Positions 54,020 to 63,892 are shown, counted from the first letter of the stretch. The stretch is DNA of 64,000 bases from Pseudohongiella nitratireducens (GCF_001642735.1 NZ_LWHM01000001.1:186001-250000); one strand, 5' to 3'. Numbers and translations are program-made. Notes: a model not told the origin generated them from the sequence alone.

Positions 54020-57000
54020 TAGAAGAGGCCTATTCCAGTGAGGCTTTCAAAGCTCGCGCTCACGCCCATGTAGACATACCGCCCACGTGCGCCAACCGGC
54101 ACGTTCAGGTAGGTTCGATCAGGCAACTCATCAGTCAGATTGTTAACACCCAGGTAGGCTCGCAGACCTTCGTTGAAGCGATAGTCAGCCTGGATATCAT
54201 GAACCAGCAGATCTTTAGTGCCCATCATCTCCGAGATATCAGGAGAGCGAGAGACTTCGTCTGCAGTAAATCTGTCCAGGCCACTTTGATAATGTGAGCC
54301 ATAGGCGACTGTAACCGGCCCACGCTCCCATGCCGCGTCAAAGTTAAACACCCATTCCGGCGCCTGCCCGCCCAACAGCGTTTCCACCTGCCCAACTTCA
54401 TCCACAAGCTTGGGAGCGACAGTCGGCTGGGTCATCAGCTCTTCCAGCTTGGTACCGGCGAAACTCAATGACAAGGAACCTGCGTCATAACCAAGGTCGG
54501 TCTGGTATGAAAGACTGAAATCGATACCCGATGTTTTGATCTGGCTGACGTTAACAGGGCGTTGCTCCAGCGCGTCTACTACACCGAGCACACCTTCGAC
54601 CCCTTCTGAAACACGCGTAAACATGTCACAGAACTGGTTATCCAGGCTCGCCGCGCTATAACACTGCTCGACAATTTCATCATCACTGGGGTACAGAATC
54701 CCGTCTTCCAGTGAAATGGTCCAGTAGTCCAGTGTGGCAACAACGTTCGGCAAAAATGTCGGTGTAAAGACCACACCAATGGTATCCGTCTCACTGGTCT
54801 CTTCACTCAGATCCGGGTTACCACCAACCAGGCCAGGGCGACCTACCGGATACGCATTAATGAACGTAGCGGGATCAACGCCAAGCGCTGAAAGTTCAGC
54901 GGCACAGTTAGCGATTGTGGTTGGGGATTGAATGCCCAGGTTGGTCTGTTCACACACATCATCCGGGCGGAAAGAGCCTTCGTTATCTGGCTCGAACAAT
55001 TCTTCAAGGTTCGGGGATCGTACGGACTTGCCATGTGAACCACGCAAAATGATACTGTCGTTCAGCGTCCAGTTGGCACCAACACTAAACGCGCTGGTCT
55101 GACCAATGGTTGAATAGTCTGAGAAACGATAAGCACCATCCACTCGCAGCATCTGCATTAATGGTCCCAGGTCTTCAAAGACTGGAACTGATACTTCTGT
55201 AAAGATCTCACTGACATCGTAGGATGACTTGCTGTCACGCTCAAAACTGAGCTGCGTCAGACCGTTTTCATTACTGCTGATGTCGTTAATGTCGTTGACA
55301 ATTTTCTCTTCGCGGTATTCACCGCCGAGCACAAAATCGATCGGACCTGCAGGCAGGCTGAAACCAACACCACCGGTATTACCTGACACAAAGCCATTTA
55401 ATACTGTTTGCGTCACTTGACCCTTGTTAACCAGCGGCACACCGTTCCCGGTAATAAAGTCAATTGCGGCAGCGTTCGGGAAACTGTCTGGCAGGTTGCC
55501 TGAGGCAAAGTAACCAGGCGTCCCATCGACCAATGGGTTAAAAGGAATACAACCGCTATTAGCCCCTGGCGTGAATGTCATGTTTGCAGAATCACCCCAA
55601 ACCTCAGGTTTCCATGAGGACACGATGCTATCATTCGGCGGCACTGCACTGGGATCCAGGTTCGAACGACAGGTTGGCTCACCTGTAGCCGGGTCAATCA
55701 CAGCATCGATAGCTGCGAAGTAACGGTCTTCGCGACGCATGTTGGAAATTCTTGCTTCGACTTCAGTTCGGCCATAGTTGGCTGACACTTCATAGTTAAG
55801 CCAATCAGTCAGCTCACCACGGAAACCGGCCACAGCTCGATACGTTTCACGTGTGTTGTCATCAATGGAGCGCAACTCGATGTCATCACGTGCCAGACTG
55901 ATAGTCGGGTCGTTAACGCCAGCCAGCGCTTCTTGAAATGAATCCGTCAGGAAGGGGTTATCCAGCTTCAACTCAAGTGCTGATGTAAATGACGCATTTC
56001 GAGGGCTAACCGCATCCGTCTTTACGTACTTCAACTCAGTAAAGGCCGTTGTGGTCGGGGTCAGGTCATAACGTCCCAACATGTTAACGGAGTGAACTTC
56101 CGTTTCTGGCAGGAACTGGTTAGTAAAGTAAGCAGTCGGCGTACCGTCACCACCTTCACCAATGTAATGCGCACCCGATACTGGTGTGCCCAGGCGGTAG
56201 GTGTTGCCCATATTATTGAGTGTCAGATCACCAAAGGCGATCTCTTCACCCGTTGTTGCATCAGTACCCATGATGTCATAACGACCCGCAGGTGATGTGA
56301 AGATATAGTGGCGCTGCCCTGCTACGATGCGATCAGGCACATTCGGGTCATCTGTCTGACGGAACTCATCCGGGTTATTTACCAGATACTCACGATTTTC
56401 GAGACCAAAATCACGCTCGAAAATTTCCAGTTTATTCTGTTTACGGAATTCGTAACTGGCTGTGATGTTGCCCCGATCATCATCAAAGTTAGAACCCCAG
56501 ACAAACGAAGCAAAGAAGTCTTCCGCGTCACCACGGTCAGCCATGCCGCCCTGGGTCCGCATATCAAAGCCTTCAAAATCATCTTTCAGTACAAAGTTAA
56601 CTGCACCTGATACCGCATCAGCACCATAAACCGCTGACGCACCACCAGTCAGCACGTCCACTCGTTCAATCAGCGCCGTAGGAATCGTATTGGTATCAAC
56701 GAGCGGCTCACCGGATGCGATGGAACTCACATGTCGACGACCATTAACCAGAACCAGCGTTCGGTTAGTGCCCAGGTTACGCATATTGAGTGCGTTAACA
56801 CCTGTCATTGCACCACCTTCGTCAGCACCTTCAAAGGAACCGTCAGAGCCAACGAGCGCAGCTACTTCGCTCACGAAGTCTTCTACGTTAACTTTACCGG
56901 AGCGCTCCATTTGCTGGGCATCCATGGACAGCACTGGAGCGACAAAGTCACCTTCAAATCTTGTGATACGCGACCCTGTTACCACCACCTCTTCCAATTG

Positions 57001-57117
57001 CGGTTCCTCTTGCGCCACTACCAGTGGGGCTGCTACTGGAAACAGTGAAACGGAAACAGCCGCAGAGAGCAGTTTCATCTTGAAAGGTTTTCTGGTTTTC
57101 TCATACTTCCTAGGCAT
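54019..57117 (-). CDS. Large TonB-dependent receptor (1032 aa)
   Basis: A 1032-residue receptor of the large marine-type TonB family. The signal peptide (MKLLSAAVSVSLFPVAAPLVVAQ, residues about 14-36) is followed by the TonB box EEVVVTGSRI, a plug with NMRNLGTNRTLVLVNGRRH and DVLTGGASAVYGADAVSGAVNFV, and a long barrel that ends in F. These receptors import bulky compounds such as oligosaccharides, peptides or iron complexes; the substrate is unknown. ATG at 57117 has GAGGA nine bases before it. It is the first gene of a leftward series with sulfotransferase and the mau genes, opposite the SRPBCC gene. Confidence 0.88.
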   Translation of the reverse strand: MPRKYEKTRKPFKMKLLSAAVSVSLFPVAAPLVVAQEEPQLEEVVVTGSRITRFEGDFVAPVLSMDAQQMERSGKVNVEDFVSEVAALVGSDGSFEGADEGGAMTGVNALNMRNLGTNRTLVLVNGRRHVSSIASGEPLVDTNTIPTALIERVDVLTGGASAVYGADAVSGAVNFVLKDDFEGFDMRTQGGMADRGDAEDFFASFVWGSNFDDDRGNITASYEFRKQNKLEIFERDFGLENREYLVNNPDEFRQTDDPNVPDRIVAGQRHYIFTSPAGRYDIMGTDATTGEEIAFGDLTLNNMGNTYRLGTPVSGAHYIGEGGDGTPTAYFTNQFLPETEVHSVNMLGRYDLTPTTTAFTELKYVKTDAVSPRNASFTSALELKLDNPFLTDSFQEALAGVNDPTISLARDDIELRSIDDNTRETYRAVAGFRGELTDWLNYEVSANYGRTEVEARISNMRREDRYFAAIDAVIDPATGEPTCRSNLDPSAVPPNDSIVSSWKPEVWGDSANMTFTPGANSGCIPFNPLVDGTPGYFASGNLPDSFPNAAAIDFITGNGVPLVNKGQVTQTVLNGFVSGNTGGVGFSLPAGPIDFVLGGEYREEKIVNDINDISSNENGLTQLSFERDSKSSYDVSEIFTEVSVPVFEDLGPLMQMLRVDGAYRFSDYSTIGQTSAFSVGANWTLNDSIILRGSHGKSVRSPNLEELFEPDNEGSFRPDDVCEQTNLGIQSPTTIANCAAELSALGVDPATFINAYPVGRPGLVGGNPDLSEETSETDTIGVVFTPTFLPNVVATLDYWTISLEDGILYPSDDEIVEQCYSAASLDNQFCDMFTRVSEGVEGVLGVVDALEQRPVNVSQIKTSGIDFSLSYQTDLGYDAGSLSLSFAGTKLEELMTQPTVAPKLVDEVGQVETLLGGQAPEWVFNFDAAWERGPVTVAYGSHYQSGLDRFTADEVSRSPDISEMMGTKDLLVHDIQADYRFNEGLRAYLGVNNLTDELPDRTYLNVPVGARGRYVYMGVSASFESLTGIGLF

Positions 57118-57732
57118 AGCGATATTCCTCGTATGTGTAGTCAAGCCCCGCTTACTTCAGGTCTCTTAATAGTCTTTTGGTCGTTATGATTTTTTATGCC
57201 GCATCGACAGCTGATGTTCTGTCCGGATTTTTGTTATTGCGGTAAGTCAGAAGGGGTTGAGCACGTTTCGTGCCAGCCATCAAATTGAGACCTGGCGTCA
57301 ATTAGCCAAATAGGGTATCCAGGATTGGGCACTGCAAATCAGAAAAATCACTGAAAAGGTGCACGCCCAACGTAAGGTGCGAAACCATTGCGACTTAGAG
57401 CATTAGCTCGGCACCACTTAAGCTCACGAACTGCACCAAAACTGAAAAACGCACCATTGCAGAATGAAAAGTAAAATTAAAAATATATTTTCCTGTCATC
57501 TTCAACTGACAAAAGCACAAAATTGGCGCAGGCCTATTCGCCTCGCAATGGTGCGGTTTTCTGCACGCTTGATGCATCTATGTGCATTTATAGCGACAAG
57601 TTGAGCTTATATTCAGGTGAACTGACTGCTGACTGCGACAGCTCGTTGAAGTCATGAATCGCCTAAGAACCGGTTTTCTGAGACAATCGCTACAACCTTG
57701 TAAGGCATGACTAATAAAAAAGGATCCAATCG
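57118..57732. other. Gene-free divergent promoter region with inverted repeat
   Basis: A 615-base gene-free stretch between the leftward TonB receptor and the rightward SRPBCC gene. A 17-base sequence at 57444-57460 recurs inverted at 57545-57561 with one mismatch (core CGCACCATTGC / GCAATGGTGCG), 84 bases between; a diverged third copy is near 57376. The interval between the arms is AT-rich. Divergent promoters and a shared regulator site are the natural reading, unproven. A small perfect hairpin, GCACG-TTT-CGTGC, starts at 57261. No coding region is convincing. Confidence 0.6.
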
Positions 57733-58233
57733 ATGAAGAAGGCACTGATTACACTATCCGCACTAAGCACCCTGGCATTTTCCACCTTCACGCTGGCTGA
57801 GCCGGAATACGCAGCAATAGCCTTGCAAATTGATGTAGAAGGAACTGCCAGTGAAGTATGGTCTCAAGTCGGTGAGGATTATTGCAGCATCAGTGACTGG
57901 CTAGGGGTGGACTGCACTATCTCGGAAGGTGATGGTGAAATTGGCACTGTTCGTGTTCTGGCTGGTGGCCGTATTACGGAAATAATGGTGGCCAAGACGC
58001 CTCTTTCCTACGGCTACACTCAACCAGCGATCCCCGGAGAATTCCATAATCTCTACCATGGTTTCATGGAAGCACGCCCTATAGATGCCAATAACACACA
58101 GTTGCGCTATACCGTGATGCTGGATGTTTCCAATCATGCCGACCAGGCAGCAAAGGATGAAGATCTGGCGCGGAGGCGTGCCACATTTGAGCGCGCGCTT
58201 GGTAATATGAAGGCAATGGTAGAAGGCGAGTAG
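57733..58233 (+). CDS. Exported SRPBCC-family protein
   Basis: A 166-residue protein with a Sec signal peptide (MKKALITLSALSTLAFSTFTLAE, cleavage about 22). The mature part has the START/polyketide-cyclase (SRPBCC) pattern: EVWSQVGEDYCSISDWLGVDC near the N-terminus (helix over the pocket), EIGTVRVLAGGRITEIMVA, and the final helix RRRATFERALGNMKAM. Such folds bind hydrophobic ligands; no catalytic function is evident. ATG at 57733 has AAAAGGATC upstream. It is divergent from the receptor gene and may be co-regulated with it. Confidence 0.75.
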   Translation: MKKALITLSALSTLAFSTFTLAEPEYAAIALQIDVEGTASEVWSQVGEDYCSISDWLGVDCTISEGDGEIGTVRVLAGGRITEIMVAKTPLSYGYTQPAIPGEFHNLYHGFMEARPIDANNTQLRYTVMLDVSNHADQAAKDEDLARRRATFERALGNMKAMVEGE

Positions 58234-58280
58234 ACGGATTCTGAGACCTTGTAAAGCAGGTCATACAGCAAGAAAGAAAA

Positions 58281-58319
58281 AAGCCGACTGTCACACTGAG
58301 GAATCAGAACAGTCGGCTT
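58281..58319. terminator. Intrinsic terminator between SRPBCC and peroxiredoxin genes
   Basis: AAGCCGACTGT at 58281-58291 pairs perfectly with ACAGTCGGCTT at 58309-58319. T residues follow on the right and A residues precede on the left, so it can work for both converging genes (58233 ends rightward, 58347 ends leftward). Confidence 0.85.
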
Positions 58320-58346
58320 TATTATAGTGCAGCTTACTTAGGTTAT

Positions 58347-59000
58347 TTACTTAGGCGATTTGGCAAAACGCAGGTAAGGTAACTTGATATCCAGGTCGCC
58401 GAATTTCTCTTTTGCCTGGTCATCATTCAAGCTCAATGCCACGATCACATCTTCACCCGGCACCCAGTTTGCTGGGGTTGCCACAGGTACTCCATCAGTT
58501 GCCTGCAGTGCATCCAGAGCCCGCAGAATCTCGGCAAAGTTACGACCGACTGTCATAGGGTAAGTCATCATCAGGCGGACTTTTTTGTCAGGACCAATAA
58601 TGAACACCGTGCGCACAGTGGCACTGTCGGCAGGTGTACGACCGTCAGGCAAGTAAGCCTCTGCTGGCAGCATGTTATAGAGCTTGGACACAGCTAATGA
58701 TGTGTCATCAATAATCGGGAAGTCAGCAGGCGCTCCGGCAAATGCCTCAATATCCTGCTTCCACTTCTTGTGATCATCCACACTATCGACTGACACACCC
58801 ATCACCTTCGTATTGCGCTTGGCAAACTCGGGCGCCAGTTGGGCGACTGCCCCAAACTCTGTCGTGCATACTGGCGTAAAGTCTTTCGGGTGGGAAAACA
58901 GGATGGCATAGCTGTCGCCTATCCAGTTATGGAAATTTAATTCACCGGCAGTCGAGTCGGCAGTAAAATCCGGTGCAACATCATTAATTCTCAGGGACAT
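58347..59000 (-). CDS. 1-Cys peroxiredoxin (Prx6/AhpC-TSA family)
   Basis: A 217-residue thiol peroxidase that reduces hydroperoxides. The peroxidatic Cys is Cys45 in FSHPKDFTPVCTTEFG. The C-terminal extension with PANWVPGEDVIVALS is typical of Prx6-type, which lacks a resolving Cys; the protein has just this one obvious redox Cys. ATG at 59000 has GGAGG seven bases before; an upstream in-frame ATG (59042) gives an improbable Thr/Pro tail. Confidence 0.93.
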   Translation of the reverse strand: MSLRINDVAPDFTADSTAGELNFHNWIGDSYAILFSHPKDFTPVCTTEFGAVAQLAPEFAKRNTKVMGVSVDSVDDHKKWKQDIEAFAGAPADFPIIDDTSLAVSKLYNMLPAEAYLPDGRTPADSATVRTVFIIGPDKKVRLMMTYPMTVGRNFAEILRALDALQATDGVPVATPANWVPGEDVIVALSLNDDQAKEKFGDLDIKLPYLRFAKSPK

Positions 59001-59213
59001 GGGTGTGACCTCCGTAGGTTGTCGCGATGTATTAGTTGGCATTCATTGGCACTATGACTAGTAATGAGGGCAATCTTGCTTTTGATCAACCCCTGTACAC
59101 CATTCTGTGTAACACTTTGTTATTATTTTTCAGCATGTATTTATACCACTTCGACATGATGAGAGGTATGGTTACACGCCTTAATAAAGACGACGACAGG
59201 AATACTGACCAAC

Positions 59214-61235
59214 ATGAAATCAACCGTTGTACGGCTGATTATGCTGCTGGCTGTTATCTGCAGCATAACATTGGCACACGCCCAGCCGCCTCGCCAGCCC
59301 CGGGAAGGGAACCCGGTGGCCACGCCATTTTCCACGGATGTACAGCGCGAGTGGCTATCTCAGGTGATGCCTGAGGCAGATGCTTTTTCCGACGAAAAAT
59401 CAGGTGAACCACCCGTCTGGGAGGCCTATCAGGTCAACCCTGACTCTGGCCAGCAAACCCTGATCGGTTATGTATTCCTGACAGCAGATGTACCACCCGA
59501 AGAAAGAGGCTTCAGCGCCCCTATTGCAATGCTTGCCGGCATTAACACGGATAACCAGATTACTGGTTTCAAGATCCTCCATTATGTCGAGTCGTATACC
59601 AACACCGTAGGCGATTTTGCTGCCGATCCGGTCTTCCAGGCCCAGTATTACGGCAAAAGTATTCTTGATGATTTTCAGGTGCGACAAGACATTGATGGCA
59701 TCTCCGGCGCTACCGTTACCAGCTTTGCCATCAGCCGTGGTCTGCGAGAAGCCGGACGGCGGGTTGCCGCAGCCTATAACGGTTTCACGCTGGAAACCGC
59801 GGTGGACCGTGCCCGTAAAACACGAATTCTGGACCAGCTAAAACCCTATACCTGGGAACAATTGCTTGCAGAAGGGATCGTTCACCAATTGACCATGCCT
59901 ATTCCCGGAGGTCAGGAGTTACAGTTAACACTGACTTACATGGGCGATGCTGCTTTAGGTGAGTACTGGATCGGTCAGGACGCTTATGCCCGAGCGGAAC
60001 GAGATGCCGCTGCCCGCCTTGGCGGTAGCGAGATGATTCTGCTTGGCGTCGGCGGCTCCGGCTACCAGCAATTTCGTCAGGACCGGCTAACATTGCAGCA
60101 AGGTGACATGCCGACCCGACGCATCACTGCCAACCGCCTGGTGACTGCTGGCAATGCCGATGCAGGCATGATTGCCGGCCGAGCCGAATTTGCTGGCGCC
60201 CTGGTCATCGATGATTCCTACGACATTACAGAGCCAATCAACATCGGCTTCCAGCCCTTGGGCAGTCTCGAACCCTACAAGATTGAGTTTCAGCCAGTCG
60301 GTCTGGGTATGCAACTGGCACAGAACATTCCTGTGCTCAGTGAGGAGGAAATAGCTGATATCGAGCGTTGGGAAAATAACGCCGTGCGTCAGTTCGTGGC
60401 AGATCCGCCCTGGGGCGTCACCGCCTGGGAGAAAGTCGTTATTATCGGGATAATTTTTGCCCTGGTACTGATTGCCTTCTTTACCAAAAACACCCGCTGG
60501 CGCTGGGCAGCACTACTTTCCACACTCGTCTATTTAGGCTTCATGGAGGCCGGCTTCCTGTCTGTCGCGCACATTACGGGCGTACTGACACAAGGACCGT
60601 CAGCCTTCCTGAACAACCTGCCAGTGACCATGATTGTTGTCTTCACACTGGTGACTACCCTGATCTGGGGCCGCGTGTTCTGTTCCTCGCTGTGCCCCTT
60701 TGGCGCCGTCCAGGACATCATTACCAAACTGACGCCAAAATCGCTGCGCAATAAGATGCCCAAAATGCCTCAGGCCGTTCACGAAAAGGCGCTGTACATC
60801 AAATATGGCTTCCTGGCATTCATTATCATCATGGCCGTGGTGTTCAATAACGTACAGATATTCCAGTACTTTGAGCCTTTTGGCACACTGTTTTTCATGA
60901 GCGGTTCGGCCATACTGTTTGCCATCCTTGCGGCTTTCCTGTTGGCCTCGTTTGTCATTCCACGCTTTTACTGCCGCTACGTTTGCCCACTCGGCGCGGC
61001 GCTGGGCGTTATTTCTCTGGTCGCCCCCAAACGTATCAAACGTGTACCGCAGTGTGAATTGTGTTCAGTCTGTGAGAAGTCATGTCCAACCGGTGCCATC
61101 AAACGCGAAAAGATCGACTTCAAAGAGTGCGTGCGTTGCGACATTTGCGAAGACAAACTGATCAAGAAAGCCGGCACCTGTCGTCATGATATGAGCAAGA
61201 TCATAGTCAGGCACAAAGAGCTGAGCGCAGGCTGA
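59214..61235 (+). CDS. NosR/NirI-like membrane flavo-iron-sulfur protein
   Basis: A 673-residue protein. A signal peptide (residues 1-23) leads an FMN-binding domain; DGISGATVTS places Thr167 as the likely covalent flavinylation site. From about residue 400 come several membrane spans (VVIIGIIFALVLIAFFT; LSTLVYLGFMEAGFLSVAH; MIVVFTLVTTLIWG), each loop with FCSSLCPFGA or YCRYVCPLGAA motifs, and a C-terminal 4Fe-4S pair (CELCSVCEKSCP; CVRCDICEDKL). NosR/NirI proteins carry electrons from the quinol pool to periplasmic reductases. No nitrous oxide reductase genes are in the window, so its partner is unknown. Confidence 0.86.
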   Translation: MKSTVVRLIMLLAVICSITLAHAQPPRQPREGNPVATPFSTDVQREWLSQVMPEADAFSDEKSGEPPVWEAYQVNPDSGQQTLIGYVFLTADVPPEERGFSAPIAMLAGINTDNQITGFKILHYVESYTNTVGDFAADPVFQAQYYGKSILDDFQVRQDIDGISGATVTSFAISRGLREAGRRVAAAYNGFTLETAVDRARKTRILDQLKPYTWEQLLAEGIVHQLTMPIPGGQELQLTLTYMGDAALGEYWIGQDAYARAERDAAARLGGSEMILLGVGGSGYQQFRQDRLTLQQGDMPTRRITANRLVTAGNADAGMIAGRAEFAGALVIDDSYDITEPINIGFQPLGSLEPYKIEFQPVGLGMQLAQNIPVLSEEEIADIERWENNAVRQFVADPPWGVTAWEKVVIIGIIFALVLIAFFTKNTRWRWAALLSTLVYLGFMEAGFLSVAHITGVLTQGPSAFLNNLPVTMIVVFTLVTTLIWGRVFCSSLCPFGAVQDIITKLTPKSLRNKMPKMPQAVHEKALYIKYGFLAFIIIMAVVFNNVQIFQYFEPFGTLFFMSGSAILFAILAAFLLASFVIPRFYCRYVCPLGAALGVISLVAPKRIKRVPQCELCSVCEKSCPTGAIKREKIDFKECVRCDICEDKLIKKAGTCRHDMSKIIVRHKELSAG

Positions 61236-61250
61236 GCGCCTCAGAACTCC

Positions 61251-61280
61251 AGTCGGACAGTTCATGCGAGCTGTCCGGCT
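61251..61280 (+). terminator. Possible terminator after the NosR-like gene
   Basis: AGTCGGACAG (61251-61260) pairs with CTGTCCGGCT (61271-61280), including one G-U pair. It follows the stop codon by 15 bases. Only a weak pyrimidine stretch follows, so this is a modest candidate. Confidence 0.4.
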
Positions 61281-61417
61281 GTTCTGCCTCAAACACCATC
61301 ATCCATTTTTCTATCGTTATCTGTATCGATGATACAAATAATCAAAGGGGTATTTCCTGCAGTTAGTTTAGACTTCGCGCCATTGCGTCTACCCGACGAC
61401 TGTGGAGCTGTCTGCAA

Positions 61418-63316
61418 TTGGAAACCTCATCCCTGCGTAAAGAAAAATTTGGCACCGTTCTTGGTTTAGCCCCTGGCAATGTCCCAGCGTACTCCTGCGA
61501 TTACCAAAGCGCCAGCGACGAAGATCTACCTACACGCAAGGCCTATCGAAGTGAAATCAATGGTGTTTACCTGGGCCACAAATGGCAGTGCGTGGAGTTT
61601 GCGCGGCGCTGGCTGTACCTGCACCATGGTTACGTTTTTGACGACATCGCGATGGCACACGATATTTTCCGGCTGACATCGGTCCTCCATGTTGCCGATA
61701 AAAAGAGATTGCCATTGCACTCTTTCAAAAACGGATGCAAACGTCACCCGACGGCAGGCAGCCTGCTGATTTATGAAGAGGGTGGTGAATTTGAAATGAC
61801 CGGCCACGTTGCTGTCATCACTGAAGTCAGTGAACAATTTGTTCGTCTTGCCGAGCAGAATGTCGGAGACTGGCGTTGGCCTGAGGGGTGCAATTACTCC
61901 CGCCAGATCAAGGCAATGGTGACCGACGACGGTGACTATTGGCTGGAGTGCTCCTTCGGCGACGCAACCATCCTGGGCTGGGTCATGCAGACTGATGACG
62001 CCAGTGAAGCAGAAATTATCGAAGCACCGCCACCTGAACTTTTTAATCTGCAGGCTAACCGGGCAAATATTCAACAGACTAAACGAAACCGCGCCTGGTT
62101 GAATATGGCCAATGCGGATGAAGCTGCCTATGTTGCGATGATGAAAGGCCATCGACTTGCAGCCAGCGGGCAGGATGATCTTTTCTATATCGCCTCCGAA
62201 ACGGCAATGGCAGAGCTGCAGCGTGCCTCCAATGAGTTGCATGCACTGTACATGCATGCCACAGAATATGTGTTGAAAGACGACTCATTGCTACGCTATT
62301 TCAACATCCCCGAGGTGCTTTGGAGCAGGATACGGCAGTCATGGAATAACCGGCGGAACCAGATGATTACCGGGCGCTTCGATTTTTCACTGTCTGAGAA
62401 AGGCCTTAAAACCTATGAGTACAACTGTGACTCTGCCGCCTGTTATATGGAAACCGGTAAAGTTCAGGGGCGCTGGGCCAAACATTTTGCCTGTAACATC
62501 GGCGCCAATCCGGGCAAACAGCTCCACAAATGCCTGCGCAAGGCCTGGAAAAACAGCGATGTCGACGGCCTGATTCATATCATGCAGGACGATGACCCGG
62601 AAGAGACCTACCATGCGCTATTCATGCGCGAAGCGATGGAAGAGGCCGGTATCCCAAGCAAAATACTTTATGGCGTAGAGGGACTCAACTGGGCTCCTGA
62701 TGGCTCCATAGTTGATGCCGATGGCACCAGGATCCGCAGGGTCTGGAAGACCTGGGCCTGGGAAACCGCACTGAATCAAATCCGAGAAGAGTGCAACAAC
62801 GACGCGGCTCAACTGGAACGCTATCAACCCGGTGAGCCACACAGTGGTTCGCCACGACTGGTCGATGTGCTATTACGTGGTGATGTCATGGTTTACGAAC
62901 CGCTTTGGACACTCATCCCCAGTAACAAAGCCATATCCCCGGTATTGTGGCAACTGTTCCCCGAGTACTCCTATTTACTCGAATCGGCTTTTGAATTGAC
63001 GGCATCACTGACAGCAAGCGGTTATGCCATAAAACCTATTGTGGGACGCGGCGGCGCCAACATTACGCTGCTCAACCAGCAGGACAAAGTGATGGCAAGC
63101 ACAAAAGGTAAATTCGACAGCCAGGACCAAATCTATCAGCAATTCTTCCCGCTACCCAGAATCGCAGAACAGTATGTGCAGGTCAGCACATTTACCGTAG
63201 CCGGTCGTTATGCTGGTGCCAGTGTGCGTATCGATCCAACACCCGTGATAGGCATGAACAGCGATTGCCTTTGCCTGCGTGTAGTCGAGGATGATCACTT
63301 TCTGCGCATGTTCTAA
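61418..63316 (+). CDS. gss: Bifunctional glutathionylspermidine synthetase/amidase
   Basis: A 632-residue two-domain enzyme like E. coli Gss. The N-terminal CHAP amidase (about 10-190) has HKWQCVEFARRW with Cys58 as nucleophile, GHVAVITEV with the catalytic His and a later AEQNVGDW. The C-terminal ATP-grasp synthetase (about 200-632) has ITGRFDFSLSEKGLKTYEYNCDSA and GRGGANITLLNQQ. It makes and cleaves glutathionylspermidine, linking glutathione and polyamine levels. TTG at 61418 matches the E. coli N-terminus; no suitable ATG exists. Confidence 0.9.
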   Translation: METSSLRKEKFGTVLGLAPGNVPAYSCDYQSASDEDLPTRKAYRSEINGVYLGHKWQCVEFARRWLYLHHGYVFDDIAMAHDIFRLTSVLHVADKKRLPLHSFKNGCKRHPTAGSLLIYEEGGEFEMTGHVAVITEVSEQFVRLAEQNVGDWRWPEGCNYSRQIKAMVTDDGDYWLECSFGDATILGWVMQTDDASEAEIIEAPPPELFNLQANRANIQQTKRNRAWLNMANADEAAYVAMMKGHRLAASGQDDLFYIASETAMAELQRASNELHALYMHATEYVLKDDSLLRYFNIPEVLWSRIRQSWNNRRNQMITGRFDFSLSEKGLKTYEYNCDSAACYMETGKVQGRWAKHFACNIGANPGKQLHKCLRKAWKNSDVDGLIHIMQDDDPEETYHALFMREAMEEAGIPSKILYGVEGLNWAPDGSIVDADGTRIRRVWKTWAWETALNQIREECNNDAAQLERYQPGEPHSGSPRLVDVLLRGDVMVYEPLWTLIPSNKAISPVLWQLFPEYSYLLESAFELTASLTASGYAIKPIVGRGGANITLLNQQDKVMASTKGKFDSQDQIYQQFFPLPRIAEQYVQVSTFTVAGRYAGASVRIDPTPVIGMNSDCLCLRVVEDDHFLRMF

Positions 63317-63331
63317 AGGCTCACCTGGGGT

Positions 63332-63892
63332 TCATGAACGCAGGGACGCGTCCTGAATGAACCCCTGAATCAGCGGCAAGGCCTCTTCCATATGACTGAA
63401 GCGGTGGCTGCCGCCAGCGAAGGCATGCACTGGCATAAGCGGTTCCAGTACAGTTTTTGTGATTTCAGAGTCAATCAGTTCATCCCCCATATCCAGCAGC
63501 ACCATACCCAGGTCAGCGCTCGGGAGAAAGTCGGGATACGTACTGACAGTCTGTTCGCTCAACGTAAAAGTGCGACCGACATGATCCTGGTGAGTGCCGA
63601 TATATTTGCTCAGGGTTGCCTGGGTTCTTAGCACCGGGTTAATGGCCACGAACGGCTTGCCTGTCAGCTCACACAGGCGCGAGACCAGAAACCCGCCCAT
63701 GGAGGTGCCCAGCATGAGGTCGGCTTTATCCAGATAAGGCTGAACGGTTGCCAATACGTCTTCATACGACGTTGAATAATCCGGTGCCACGGCTTCGACT
63801 TGCGCAATCTTGTCCAGTGCCATGCGCTTGTCGCTACTGGGATCGACTTTCGAGCCAAAGCCATGAATATACAGGATGTTGAGCTCTTTCAT
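63332..63892 (-). CDS. YqiA-like esterase
   Basis: A 186-residue alpha/beta hydrolase of the YqiA family. HGFGS near residue 10 forms the oxyanion-hole region, GTSMGGF near 63 carries the nucleophilic Ser, and FAGGSHRFSHME near 160 supplies the catalytic His. The length is normal. The E. coli homologue is an esterase on short-chain substrates with unknown physiological role. It converges on gss with only 15 bases between stops. Confidence 0.82.
   Translation of the reverse strand: MKELNILYIHGFGSKVDPSSDKRMALDKIAQVEAVAPDYSTSYEDVLATVQPYLDKADLMLGTSMGGFLVSRLCELTGKPFVAINPVLRTQATLSKYIGTHQDHVGRTFTLSEQTVSTYPDFLPSADLGMVLLDMGDELIDSEITKTVLEPLMPVHAFAGGSHRFSHMEEALPLIQGFIQDASLRS

Noticed and set aside
57261-57273. 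GCACG-TTT-CGTGC hairpin as a terminator
   Set aside because: Stem is only five pairs and no T-run follows on either strand. It is also upstream, not downstream, of the receptor gene.
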